DNA of 16,172 nt from CAIZLB01 sp039795875 (lineage in GTDB: Bacteria; Patescibacteriota; Minisyncoccia; Phycocordibacterales; CAIZLB01): contig JBDKKY010000018.1 in NCBI GenBank assembly GCA_039795875.1, positions 1 through 16,172 of the forward strand, read 5' to 3'. The notes below the pieces were generated by a model, which saw only the letters and a program-made list of their open reading frames with translations, made no database searches and was not told the DNA's origin. The position numbers and the translations under genes were made by a program. Below are positions 6,307-13,011 of this stretch, one piece after another. The stretch's first letter is position 1. Each line of letters begins with the position of its first letter.

Positions 6307-6828
6307 GGAATTTTAAGAAAACTTATAGGATTATTTTTTCTTGTAATCATATTTTTCATTATTCTGAAGTCTAAGAGTATATTGCCACGTATGAGCAATT
6401 GGGTGATTGGTCCGGAACAAACTCCTTTCCAGATCGGTACTTCATACATCGATGAGATCTATAAAGCGCCTGGATATGGTGGGGAGGGTGATGCTATGTA
6501 TGCCGCCAAGACAGCTTCTCTCGTTCAAGGTTGGCCACGAAGTATGCGGGCGGTAACTGTATCCAAGACAGGATCCAAGATTACAATCTCTGTAGAAGGG
6601 GTGGCTGTGCCGACAGGATTACCTCTAGCTTTTTGGTTATCAGACACACCCGACATTACTAATAAAACAAAATATATAAATTTTGGTAAAATTGTAGGAC
6701 CATACACATTCCGAGAATACGCGGCCAATGTAGGAAAGGTGCAGGTGGATTTAAAGACATATAAATATCTAATGGTGGTGAATACCGAAACGTACGTCCT
6801 CTATAGTTTATGGACACTAAATCAATAA
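6304..6828 (+). CDS. Membrane-anchored secreted protein with a DM13-like C-terminal domain
   Basis: 174 residues. Residues 7-22 form a strongly hydrophobic anchor after a basic start (RK at 5-6), so the rest is probably outside the membrane. Residues 85-172 read as alternating beta strands. The run PLAFWLSD (107-114), YINFGKIVG (124-132), a spacer, then YLMVVNTETYVLYSLWTL (155-172) resembles the DM13 fold (proposed electron-transfer/adhesion modules: display of YIxLGxLxG and a closing VxFxxAxL strand). The match is by eye and weak. There are no cysteines or obvious cofactor ligands. Divergently transcribed from the deacetylase through a shared promoter, which suggests a joint envelope role. 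Ends 7 bp before the transketolase half. Confidence 0.7.
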   Translation: MGILRKLIGLFFLVIIFFIILKSKSILPRMSNWVIGPEQTPFQIGTSYIDEIYKAPGYGGEGDAMYAAKTASLVQGWPRSMRAVTVSKTGSKITISVEGVAVPTGLPLAFWLSDTPDITNKTKYINFGKIVGPYTFREYAANVGKVQVDLKTYKYLMVVNTETYVLYSLWTLNQ

Positions 6829-6835
6829 CATATTC

Positions 6836-7720
6836 ATGTCAACATCTATGTCAACACTAACTCCTGAAAAAATAAAAGATATCAAAGAAAAAGCTAAGGC
6901 AATCCGTATTTCTATTATTGAAATGTTGGCCAAGGCAAAATCTGGTCACTCTGGCGGACCGCTGGGGATGGCTGACATATATGCTACTTTGTATTTTCAT
7001 TCTTTAAATTACAATCCCAAGGAACCCTTTTGGAATATGCGTGATAGATTGGTGTTGTCGAATGGCCACACGTGTCCAGTGCTGTATGCAACCATGGGGC
7101 ATGCTGGATATTTTTCTATGGATACACTGATGACCCTTCGTCAGTTCAACTCTGTCTTGCAAGGTCATCCACATCGAGAATTTTTACCCTCACTGGAAAC
7201 AAGCTCTGGGCCACTGGGATCTGGATTATCACAAGCTGTTGGCATGGCTATCGCCGATAAACGAGACTTCGGTCTCAAGTATCCGCGGCATATATATTGT
7301 TTGATGTCAGATGGTGAGCAAAATGAAGGACAAATCTGGGAGGCAGCTCTTTTGGCGCCACGAGAAAAATTGGGCAATCTCATCGCTATTGTAGATAGAA
7401 ATTATATTCAGATTGATGGCAATACCGAAGATATTATGCCGTTGGATCCACTTGATAAAAAATGGGAGTCATTCAATTGGCATGTCCAACATGTAGATGG
7501 ACATGATATAGCTGCCATTGCAGCGGCTGTCGACAAGGCAAGAGATGAAATAAATAGGCCCTCGATTATCATTGCTCGAACTATCCCTGGAAAAGGCGTC
7601 AGTTATATGGAAAATAGATATGAATGGCACGGCACTCCGCCGGGAATCAGCGATATTGCCGGTGCACCTGCCAAAGCCGATCAGGCCCGTGTAGCGCTTG
7701 AAGAATTATCAAAGACATAA
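6836..7720 (+). CDS. Transketolase, N-terminal (ThDP/diphosphate-binding) subunit
   Basis: The first half of a split transketolase. It transfers two-carbon units between pentose and hexose phosphates together with a separate C-terminal subunit. 294 residues, against about 650 for fused enzymes. Visible: GHSGGPLGMADIY (37-49), LSNGHTCPVLYA (74-85), HPHRE (111-115), TSSGPLGSGLSQAVGMA (122-138), then the ThDP motif as SDGEQNEG (158-165) through VDRNYIQIDGNT (186-197, Asn189), and PGKGVSYMENRYEWHG (251-266). The usual GDG is SDG. The frame ends cleanly at about the domain boundary, and pilM follows, so the partner half must be encoded elsewhere. ATG 6836 is used; an in-frame ATG at 6848 is an alternative. 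No Shine-Dalgarno sequence. Confidence 0.93.
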   Translation: MSTSMSTLTPEKIKDIKEKAKAIRISIIEMLAKAKSGHSGGPLGMADIYATLYFHSLNYNPKEPFWNMRDRLVLSNGHTCPVLYATMGHAGYFSMDTLMTLRQFNSVLQGHPHREFLPSLETSSGPLGSGLSQAVGMAIADKRDFGLKYPRHIYCLMSDGEQNEGQIWEAALLAPREKLGNLIAIVDRNYIQIDGNTEDIMPLDPLDKKWESFNWHVQHVDGHDIAAIAAAVDKARDEINRPSIIIARTIPGKGVSYMENRYEWHGTPPGISDIAGAPAKADQARVALEELSKT

Positions 7721-7733
7721 AAGCCTGATAGCG

Positions 7734-7762
7734 TTTACTAATCGGATGGTACAAGGTACAAT
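7734..7762 (+). promoter_or_regulatory. Promoter of the type IV pilus operon
   Basis: TTTACT (7734-7739), a 17-bp spacer and TACAAT (7757-7762) give a sigma70-like promoter in the 54-bp gap before pilM. GGTACAA is repeated in tandem (7748-7754, 7755-7761). The first copy creates an overlapping alternative extended -10 (TGG plus TACAAG, 7747-7755). The expected start is about 5 nt before the ATG at 7775. There is no terminator hairpin after the transketolase gene, so read-through is also possible. Confidence 0.55.
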
Positions 7763-7774
7763 TATCACACGACT

Positions 7775-8896
7775 ATGTCATTTTTTACCAAAAATATTTT
7801 TAGCTCTCAGGAAGCCAGTGTCATCGGTATTGATATAGGGTCTTCTTCTCTGAAAATAGTGCAAGTGAAAAAGAAAAAGGGAAGAGCGGTGCTAGAAACA
7901 TACGGAGAAATCGCCCTCGGTCCATATAGCAAACTCGCTACTGGCCAGATTGTTAATATGTCGACTACAGAAATCGCTCAAGTGATTAAGGATCTGATAC
8001 GAGAGGCTGAGATTACTACCGTTAAAGGTGGTATGGCTATTCCTTTGAAATTGAGTCTGGTGAGCGTGATTGAAATCCCTCCAGTCAGTGAAGCCGAGTT
8101 GGCGACAGTGATTCCACTGGAAGCACGAAAATATATTCCGGTGCCGATCGGTGAGGTAACCATGGATTGGTTTGTTATTCCAAGTCCTCGAGACACCAGT
8201 TTGGAGTTCGTCGAATCAGGCGATGATTCTAAACGACAGGCTGAAGAGTCTCAGAAAAAGCTACAGGTATTGATGGTGGCAATTCATAATCAGGTTTTAA
8301 ATAATTACACTTCGATTGTCCGAGAAACAAAACTTGAGACTAGTTTTTTTGAGGTGGAGGCTTTCGCTACTGCTCGAGCCTGTCTCACGGGGGAGAATGC
8401 TCCGACTATGATTATAGACTTTGGGGCTTCAGCCATAAAGATTTACATTGTTGATAGTGGTCTTTTGGTTTCTTCACATATTATCAACCGGGGAGGGCAA
8501 GATATCACTTTTTCTATTTCAAAAGGACTGGGAGTGACATTTGATCACGCTGAACACTTGAAAAGGACCCTAGGTAAAGGAACTGTGACAGAAGAAGCCA
8601 AGATCTTGGAACTTATTGCGGTACACCAAGAATACGCTGTTTCTGAAGTTTCTACTGTGATAACCCAATATCAGAGAAAATTCAGCAAGACGATTCAAAA
8701 GATTTTATTGACTGGAGGAGGGGCAAATTTGGCCGGATTTGTTGATTTAGCCAAGAAAACATTTGCTTGCGATGTTGAGCTGGCTGTTCCATTTTCAAAA
8801 TTGGAAACGCCGGTATTCCTACAGGAGACACTAGAAACAACAGGAACCGCCTTTTCCCCAGCCATCGGGCTTGCGCTTCGTGCATTACAAGACTGA
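7775..8896 (+). CDS. pilM: PilM, actin-like ATPase of the type IV pilus assembly complex
   Basis: A cytoplasmic actin-fold protein that binds the N-terminal tail of PilN and ties the pilus motors to the inner-membrane complex. 373 residues, near the family norm. Nucleotide-binding elements: phosphate-1 GIDIGSSSLKIV (18-29), phosphate-2 IIDFGASAIKIYIV (213-226) and adenosine motif LLTGGGANLAG (311-321). The PilM region IPLEARKYIPVPIGEVTMDW (113-132) is also typical. The 150-162 segment is Lys/Glu/Gln-rich and probably a loop. First gene of the operon, with its own promoter upstream. pilN begins 23 bp downstream. No membrane segment, as expected. Confidence 0.95.
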   Translation: MSFFTKNIFSSQEASVIGIDIGSSSLKIVQVKKKKGRAVLETYGEIALGPYSKLATGQIVNMSTTEIAQVIKDLIREAEITTVKGGMAIPLKLSLVSVIEIPPVSEAELATVIPLEARKYIPVPIGEVTMDWFVIPSPRDTSLEFVESGDDSKRQAEESQKKLQVLMVAIHNQVLNNYTSIVRETKLETSFFEVEAFATARACLTGENAPTMIIDFGASAIKIYIVDSGLLVSSHIINRGGQDITFSISKGLGVTFDHAEHLKRTLGKGTVTEEAKILELIAVHQEYAVSEVSTVITQYQRKFSKTIQKILLTGGGANLAGFVDLAKKTFACDVELAVPFSKLETPVFLQETLETTGTAFSPAIGLALRALQD

Positions 8897-8899
8897 GTT

Positions 8900-8908
8900 T
8901 GATATAAT
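8900..8908 (+). promoter_or_regulatory. Internal extended -10 promoter before pilN
   Basis: TGATATAAT: TGN plus a perfect TATAAT, between the pilM stop (8896) and the pilN ATG (8920), 11 nt before the latter. A leader of about 3-5 nt is expected. It would let pilN and downstream genes be expressed apart from pilM. Confidence 0.5.
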
Positions 8909-8919
8909 ATTAAAAGAAT

Positions 8920-9585
8920 ATGGAAACTAGATTTCAAACAACTTCATTTATTCCTAAGGCATCTCTTGATAATGTTGTCGGGGACGATGGTCGATTGCAA
9001 AAACAGTCGACACCTCATCACACAGGGAGTTTGTTTACTCTTTTCGTCTTTTTTGTATTTATCTGTAGTTTGGTTGCCGCGGGTGTTGTATTTTCTCTTC
9101 TAAAACTTTCATCTTCAAACATCACCACAGCTCAGACCAACTTGGCCAAGTATCAAGCCAAAAGCAACGCTGAGACGATTGAGGATATCAAGTCATTAAA
9201 TAATAGATTGAATATTCTGTCAGTATTGGTAAATAAACATGTCGCTGTTGTGCCGTTGTTTGGAGAAATTGGTAGAAACACATTAGACAAAGTATCTTTT
9301 TCTAACTTTTCGCTTAAGCGAAAGCCTGATGGTACTTTTGCTCTGGTCATGAAAGCACAAGGTGTCGGATATGAGTCTATCGTGGTTCAGGACAAACAGT
9401 TCTCTGATCCTGTGGTACAAAAAGTGTTTAAGAACACCAGTATCACTGATTTCAATAAACAGAAAGGTCAGGACCTGACATCATTTACTGTAAATACTAC
9501 AGTGGTCGAAAATGCTGTTAACTTTGCCCAACTGATCAAGCCTCTAGGTTCAACACCGCAGGTATCAACAACAACTAAACAATAA
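8920..9585 (+). CDS. pilN: PilN-like inner-membrane pilus assembly protein
   Basis: A bitopic protein of the PilM-PilN-PilO alignment complex. 221 residues: a cytoplasmic tail (1-37), one transmembrane helix at 38-62, a helical stretch (65-105), then a ferredoxin-like beta/alpha region (about 107-205) and a Ser/Thr/Gln-rich end. The tail contains TTSFIPK (7-13), which occupies the place of the INLLP-type motif by which PilN docks into PilM. This correspondence is inferred. Sequence identity to proteobacterial PilN looks low, so the assignment rests on position between pilM and a PilO-like gene, topology and the N-terminal motif. pilO starts 3 bp after its stop. Confidence 0.85.
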   Translation: METRFQTTSFIPKASLDNVVGDDGRLQKQSTPHHTGSLFTLFVFFVFICSLVAAGVVFSLLKLSSSNITTAQTNLAKYQAKSNAETIEDIKSLNNRLNILSVLVNKHVAVVPLFGEIGRNTLDKVSFSNFSLKRKPDGTFALVMKAQGVGYESIVVQDKQFSDPVVQKVFKNTSITDFNKQKGQDLTSFTVNTTVVENAVNFAQLIKPLGSTPQVSTTTKQ

Positions 9586-9587
9586 TT

Positions 9588-10244
9588 ATGAAATCAATCT
9601 TATCAATTATTCTACTACTTGCCGCTGCTCTGCTGTTCTTTTTCTTTACTAAACCAAAGATTACAGAATTAAAGTCTCAACAGCTTGAAGTACAAAAGCT
9701 TGAAGCGGCTATTGCCAATGCAAGAAAATTGGATTCACGTATCGATGCGTTGACTAAGACTAAAAATAGTATCAGTCAAGCCGACAGGGATAAGATGCAA
9801 ATCATGCTCCCGGATAATGTAGAAAATGTAAAACTGATTATTGATTTTGATAAAATGTTGCAGGCGATGGTAGAAGAACGAGGTACTCTGAATCTATATA
9901 AAGGGGAAGGTCAAGGTGCCTCTAAAAAGGTTTCAATCGAGAGTCCAAAGATCACACAATCAACGGGTGCATCACAATTTAACAGTACTATTGATTCATC
10001 AAAACTCGGTGTTGCCAACCTATCATTCTCAGTCGATTTGACGTATTCAGATTTTCTGGAGTTCCTAAATCGAATTGAACACTCAAAACGCATCATGGAT
10101 ATTGAGTCCATCGATTTCAGTACGCCGGAATTGGGTGCCGCTGTCATCAATGCAGGAAATGTCGATCCTGTATATTCATTTAATATTTCTCTAAAGACGT
10201 ATTGGCTGCGATACGAAACAACCAATAACATAGATCACATTTAA
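9588..10244 (+). CDS. pilO: PilO-like inner-membrane pilus assembly protein
   Basis: Partner of PilN in the periplasm-side (here extracytoplasmic) ring. 218 residues: a very short cytoplasmic start, membrane helix 4-20, a Lys/Glu/Gln/Leu-rich coiled-coil (24-62), and an alpha/beta domain at about 75-208. SVDLTYSDFLEFLNRIEHSKRIMDIESI (148-175) matches the conserved PilO segment by eye. The gene begins 3 bp after pilN and ends 4 bp before the next gene, so translation is probably coupled. No Shine-Dalgarno sequence. The family call is based on order, topology and that segment. Confidence 0.85.
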   Translation: MKSILSIILLLAAALLFFFFTKPKITELKSQQLEVQKLEAAIANARKLDSRIDALTKTKNSISQADRDKMQIMLPDNVENVKLIIDFDKMLQAMVEERGTLNLYKGEGQGASKKVSIESPKITQSTGASQFNSTIDSSKLGVANLSFSVDLTYSDFLEFLNRIEHSKRIMDIESIDFSTPELGAAVINAGNVDPVYSFNISLKTYWLRYETTNNIDHI

Positions 10245-10248
10245 TAAT

Positions 10249-10785
10249 ATGAACATGTTCAGCAAACACAAAAAAATACTTCTGGTCTTAGTGGGTTTAG
10301 TGATTCTCTTTATAGGGTATTGGTATTTTGTCCTATCTAAGAAGAATCAGGCTGCAACCAATATGAATACCGGAGGACTGACCGCTGGAGTGATAGAACC
10401 AGCTGGGGCCGTATCTAGTTCAACAGACAGCTCTCTCAAGGTTGATAAAGAGTTCATAAATGGAATCTTGGCCTTAAACTCAGTAAATATTGACACGTCC
10501 TTATTTAATACAGATGCCTATAAGAGCCTGACATTCCCAGATGCTCCGTTCCCAGTTGACTACGCTATCCCTGTAGGACGAGGAAACCCATTCTTGCCGA
10601 TAGGAGCACAAGGTCGTAGCCCATTTAATATCCACCCACAGATACAAGGAACACCTGCTACTCCAGTTGGGCCTCTGCAGGTTGCCACAACATCTCCTGT
10701 TGTAAATCTTCCAGCCAGTACTACACCGGCCACAACGACACCACCGGCCAAACCAGGTGTAAGACCTACACAGGTTAATAGATAG
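10249..10785 (+). CDS. Pilus-operon membrane protein in the PilP position
   Basis: 178 residues with a basic start, a membrane helix at 9-28, and a mainly disordered extracytoplasmic part. VGRGNPFLPIG (109-119) resembles the RxDPFxP-type motif at the N-terminus of PilP. Residues 131-178 are a Pro/Thr/Ala-rich tail. True PilP is a lipoprotein with a beta domain that contacts the secretin. Here there is no lipobox, no beta domain and no secretin gene follows. It may be a reduced PilP analogue adapted to a cell without a typical outer membrane. ATG 10249 and the in-frame ATG 10255 are both possible starts. It follows pilO by 4 bp and precedes pilB by 9 bp. Confidence 0.7.
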   Translation: MNMFSKHKKILLVLVGLVILFIGYWYFVLSKKNQAATNMNTGGLTAGVIEPAGAVSSSTDSSLKVDKEFINGILALNSVNIDTSLFNTDAYKSLTFPDAPFPVDYAIPVGRGNPFLPIGAQGRSPFNIHPQIQGTPATPVGPLQVATTSPVVNLPASTTPATTTPPAKPGVRPTQVNR

Positions 10786-10794
10786 GATTACACA

Positions 10795-12531
10795 ATGTCA
10801 TTTCTTAATCTCCTCGTAAAAAAGAATATCATCGACCAAGACACGCGTGTCGCACTCGAAAAAAAAACTCAAGAACTCGGACAAAGTATTGAGTTTGTTT
10901 TACGCGAGTACGGTGTGTCGAGTAATGATATTTTGCAAGCGAAGGCAGAATATCTAAGCCTAGAGCCATATTATCTAGAAGATAAAACTATTCCGTATGA
11001 AGTCTTGAACTATATTCCTGAGGATTCTGCACGACACTATCAATTTATTCCGCTTGAGGTAAAGGCAGGTGTCTTGTCTATTGGAATTACAAATCCGGAC
11101 AACATTGAGGCACGAGACGCGTTGAATTTTATTACTGCCAAAAACAGCGTTACCTATAAACTATTTTTAATTTCTGAAGAGGATTTCAATCGCGCGATAG
11201 AGATGTACAAAGGTTTAACGGGGGAAGTGACCGAGGCCCTCACTGACTTTGAGAAAGAGTTTGGAGATTTGGGTGATGATATTGAGACGGTACCCGGCAG
11301 TGAAGACTCATCAACAGGTGGAAAGCAAGCCAGTGCTACTCATATTATTGAAGACGCACCGGTAAAAAAGATTGTGGCCACTGTCCTTCGATATGCTATT
11401 GAAGGAGGTGCTTCCGATATTCACATCGAGCCACTGAAAGACAAAGTCCGAGTAAGATATCGTGTAGATGGTCTTTTGAATACAAGTATTGAACTACCTA
11501 AAAATATCATCGATGCTCTGGTTGCGCGTATCAAGATTTTGTGTGATATGAAATTGGATGAAAAAAGAAAACCGCAAGACGGACGTTTTTCTGCTCGGAC
11601 TGACGGAAGAAAGATTGATTTCCGTGTGTCTACATTCCCGACATACTATGGTGAAAAAGTGGTGATGCGAATCTTGGATCAAGATAAGGGTGTGCAAAAG
11701 CTGGATAAGCTTGAATTGATTCCGGAACATCTTGCGATGTTAAAACGGGCATTAAAGCGACCATATGGTTTGATCTTGATTTCAGGACCAACAGGATCTG
11801 GAAAAACTACGACACTGTACTCCATGCTCATGGAATTGGATAGAGATACCCAAAATGTGTTGTCTCTTGAGGATCCGGTAGAGTATAACATGGAGGGAAT
11901 TAGTCAGTCTCAGGTTCATGCCGAGATTGGATATACATTTGCTTCAGGACTTCGAACAACACTACGACAAGATCCTGATGTCATCATGGTGGGAGAGATT
12001 CGTGATAAAGAAACAGCTCAACTGGCCATTCAAGCTGCACTTACGGGTCACTTGGTACTCTCTACAATCCACACGAACACAGCTGTAGGTATTGTACCTC
12101 GTTTGATTGATATGGGTATCGATCCATATCTTATTGCTCCTACACTAATACTTGGTATGGCACAACGACTAGTTGGTCGAGCATACCCACCGGCTGTAGA
12201 GGTTGTACCTGTCAGTCCGAGTGTGAAGGAAATGATTAATAGTCAATTTAAAGATCTTCCTGCCAATGCACAAACTGTGATTCCTCCACTCAACGAAGTC
12301 TGTAATATCAAACCAATCCCTGATTGTCCGAGGGGTATCAAGGGCCGGGTTGCGGTATTTGAAATGTATGAGATGGATAAACAGCTTGAAAATATTATTT
12401 TAAAAGACCCATCAGAGCCTCTCATCAATGGATATCTGCGAAAGGAAAAAGGCATGATAACAATGAAAGAAGATGCTATAATTAAGGCATTAGAGAAAAA
12501 GATTCCATTTGAAGAAGTTGGAAATCTGTAA
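10795..12531 (+). CDS. pilB: PilB, type IV pilus extension ATPase
   Basis: A hexameric cytoplasmic AAA+-like motor that powers pilin polymerisation. 578 residues: an MshEN/GspE N-terminal domain (about 1-145), a linker with acidic and Ser/Gly segments (150-182), N2 domain ASDIHIEPLKDKVRVRYRVDG (206-226) and the ATPase core. Walker A is GPTGSGKT (331-338), Asp box LEDPVEY (358-364), Walker B VIMVGEIRD (396-404) and His box TGHLVLSTIHTN (417-428). The usual four-Cys zinc knuckle after the core is lost: the first pair reads YPPA (464-467) and only Cys503 and Cys511 remain before GIKGRVAVFEM. An AGGA (10784-10787), 7 nt before the ATG, is one of the few Shine-Dalgarno-like sites in the window. 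Confidence 0.95.
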   Translation: MSFLNLLVKKNIIDQDTRVALEKKTQELGQSIEFVLREYGVSSNDILQAKAEYLSLEPYYLEDKTIPYEVLNYIPEDSARHYQFIPLEVKAGVLSIGITNPDNIEARDALNFITAKNSVTYKLFLISEEDFNRAIEMYKGLTGEVTEALTDFEKEFGDLGDDIETVPGSEDSSTGGKQASATHIIEDAPVKKIVATVLRYAIEGGASDIHIEPLKDKVRVRYRVDGLLNTSIELPKNIIDALVARIKILCDMKLDEKRKPQDGRFSARTDGRKIDFRVSTFPTYYGEKVVMRILDQDKGVQKLDKLELIPEHLAMLKRALKRPYGLILISGPTGSGKTTTLYSMLMELDRDTQNVLSLEDPVEYNMEGISQSQVHAEIGYTFASGLRTTLRQDPDVIMVGEIRDKETAQLAIQAALTGHLVLSTIHTNTAVGIVPRLIDMGIDPYLIAPTLILGMAQRLVGRAYPPAVEVVPVSPSVKEMINSQFKDLPANAQTVIPPLNEVCNIKPIPDCPRGIKGRVAVFEMYEMDKQLENIILKDPSEPLINGYLRKEKGMITMKEDAIIKALEKKIPFEEVGNL

Positions 12532-12537
12532 TCTATT

Positions 12538-12543
12538 TAGAAT
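12538..12543 (+). promoter_or_regulatory. Possible -10 box before the response regulator
   Basis: TAGAAT lies in the 20-bp gap after pilB, 8 nt before the ATG at 12552. It has no TG extension and no well-spaced -35 box, so it is weaker than the other promoters listed. There is no Shine-Dalgarno sequence. Confidence 0.3.
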
Positions 12544-12551
12544 ACAAACCC

Positions 12552-13004
12552 ATGAATCCTCAATTAACCATTGATCCCAAAGCAAAACCCAGTGATACTA
12601 AGGTAATGATTGTTGACGACGATCATTTCATTTTGAATATGTATAAGATCAAATTCGAACACGCTGGTTTTGATATTAAAACAGCGGCAAATGGTCAAGA
12701 AGCACTCGATATTGCCCATACGGGCTATGTGCCACACGTCCTCCTCGTTGATATACTGATGCCAGTCATGGGAGGTATTGAATTTTTGCAGCATATTCGA
12801 GAGGAAAAATTATTCGAACATGTACCCATAATTGTCTTGAGTAATCAAAGCCAGAGTACGGACATCAGTGAGGCGATGAAGTTGGGAGTAAAATCTTACA
12901 TTGTAAAAGCCACCACCGTACCGTCGGAAATTGTCGAAGAGATTAAAAACATGTTCAGTCTTCCAGCTACTCCACCAGAAGCTCCTATTAATTTAAATAA
13001 ATAA
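12552..13004 (+). CDS. Stand-alone receiver-domain response regulator
   Basis: A CheY-like signalling protein of 150 residues. The REC domain covers about 16-137: acidic pocket DDD (22-24), phospho-acceptor Asp67 in LLVDILMP, switch Ser97 in IVLSNQ, and Lys119 in YIVKA. All key residues for Mg2+-dependent phosphorylation are present. There is no output domain; a short Pro-rich tail (138-150) follows. Its place between pilB and pilT, 20 bp after one and 7 bp before the other, suggests that it acts by contacting the pilus motors, as single-domain regulators do in twitching and chemotaxis systems. The partner kinase is not in the window. Confidence 0.93.
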   Translation: MNPQLTIDPKAKPSDTKVMIVDDDHFILNMYKIKFEHAGFDIKTAANGQEALDIAHTGYVPHVLLVDILMPVMGGIEFLQHIREEKLFEHVPIIVLSNQSQSTDISEAMKLGVKSYIVKATTVPSEIVEEIKNMFSLPATPPEAPINLNK

Positions 13005-13011
13005 GCACTAT

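Noticed and set aside
7748..7761. Tandem GGTACAA repeat as a regulator-binding direct repeat
   Set aside because: The two 7-bp copies are explained by overlapping -10 boxes; no third copy or symmetry supports an operator.
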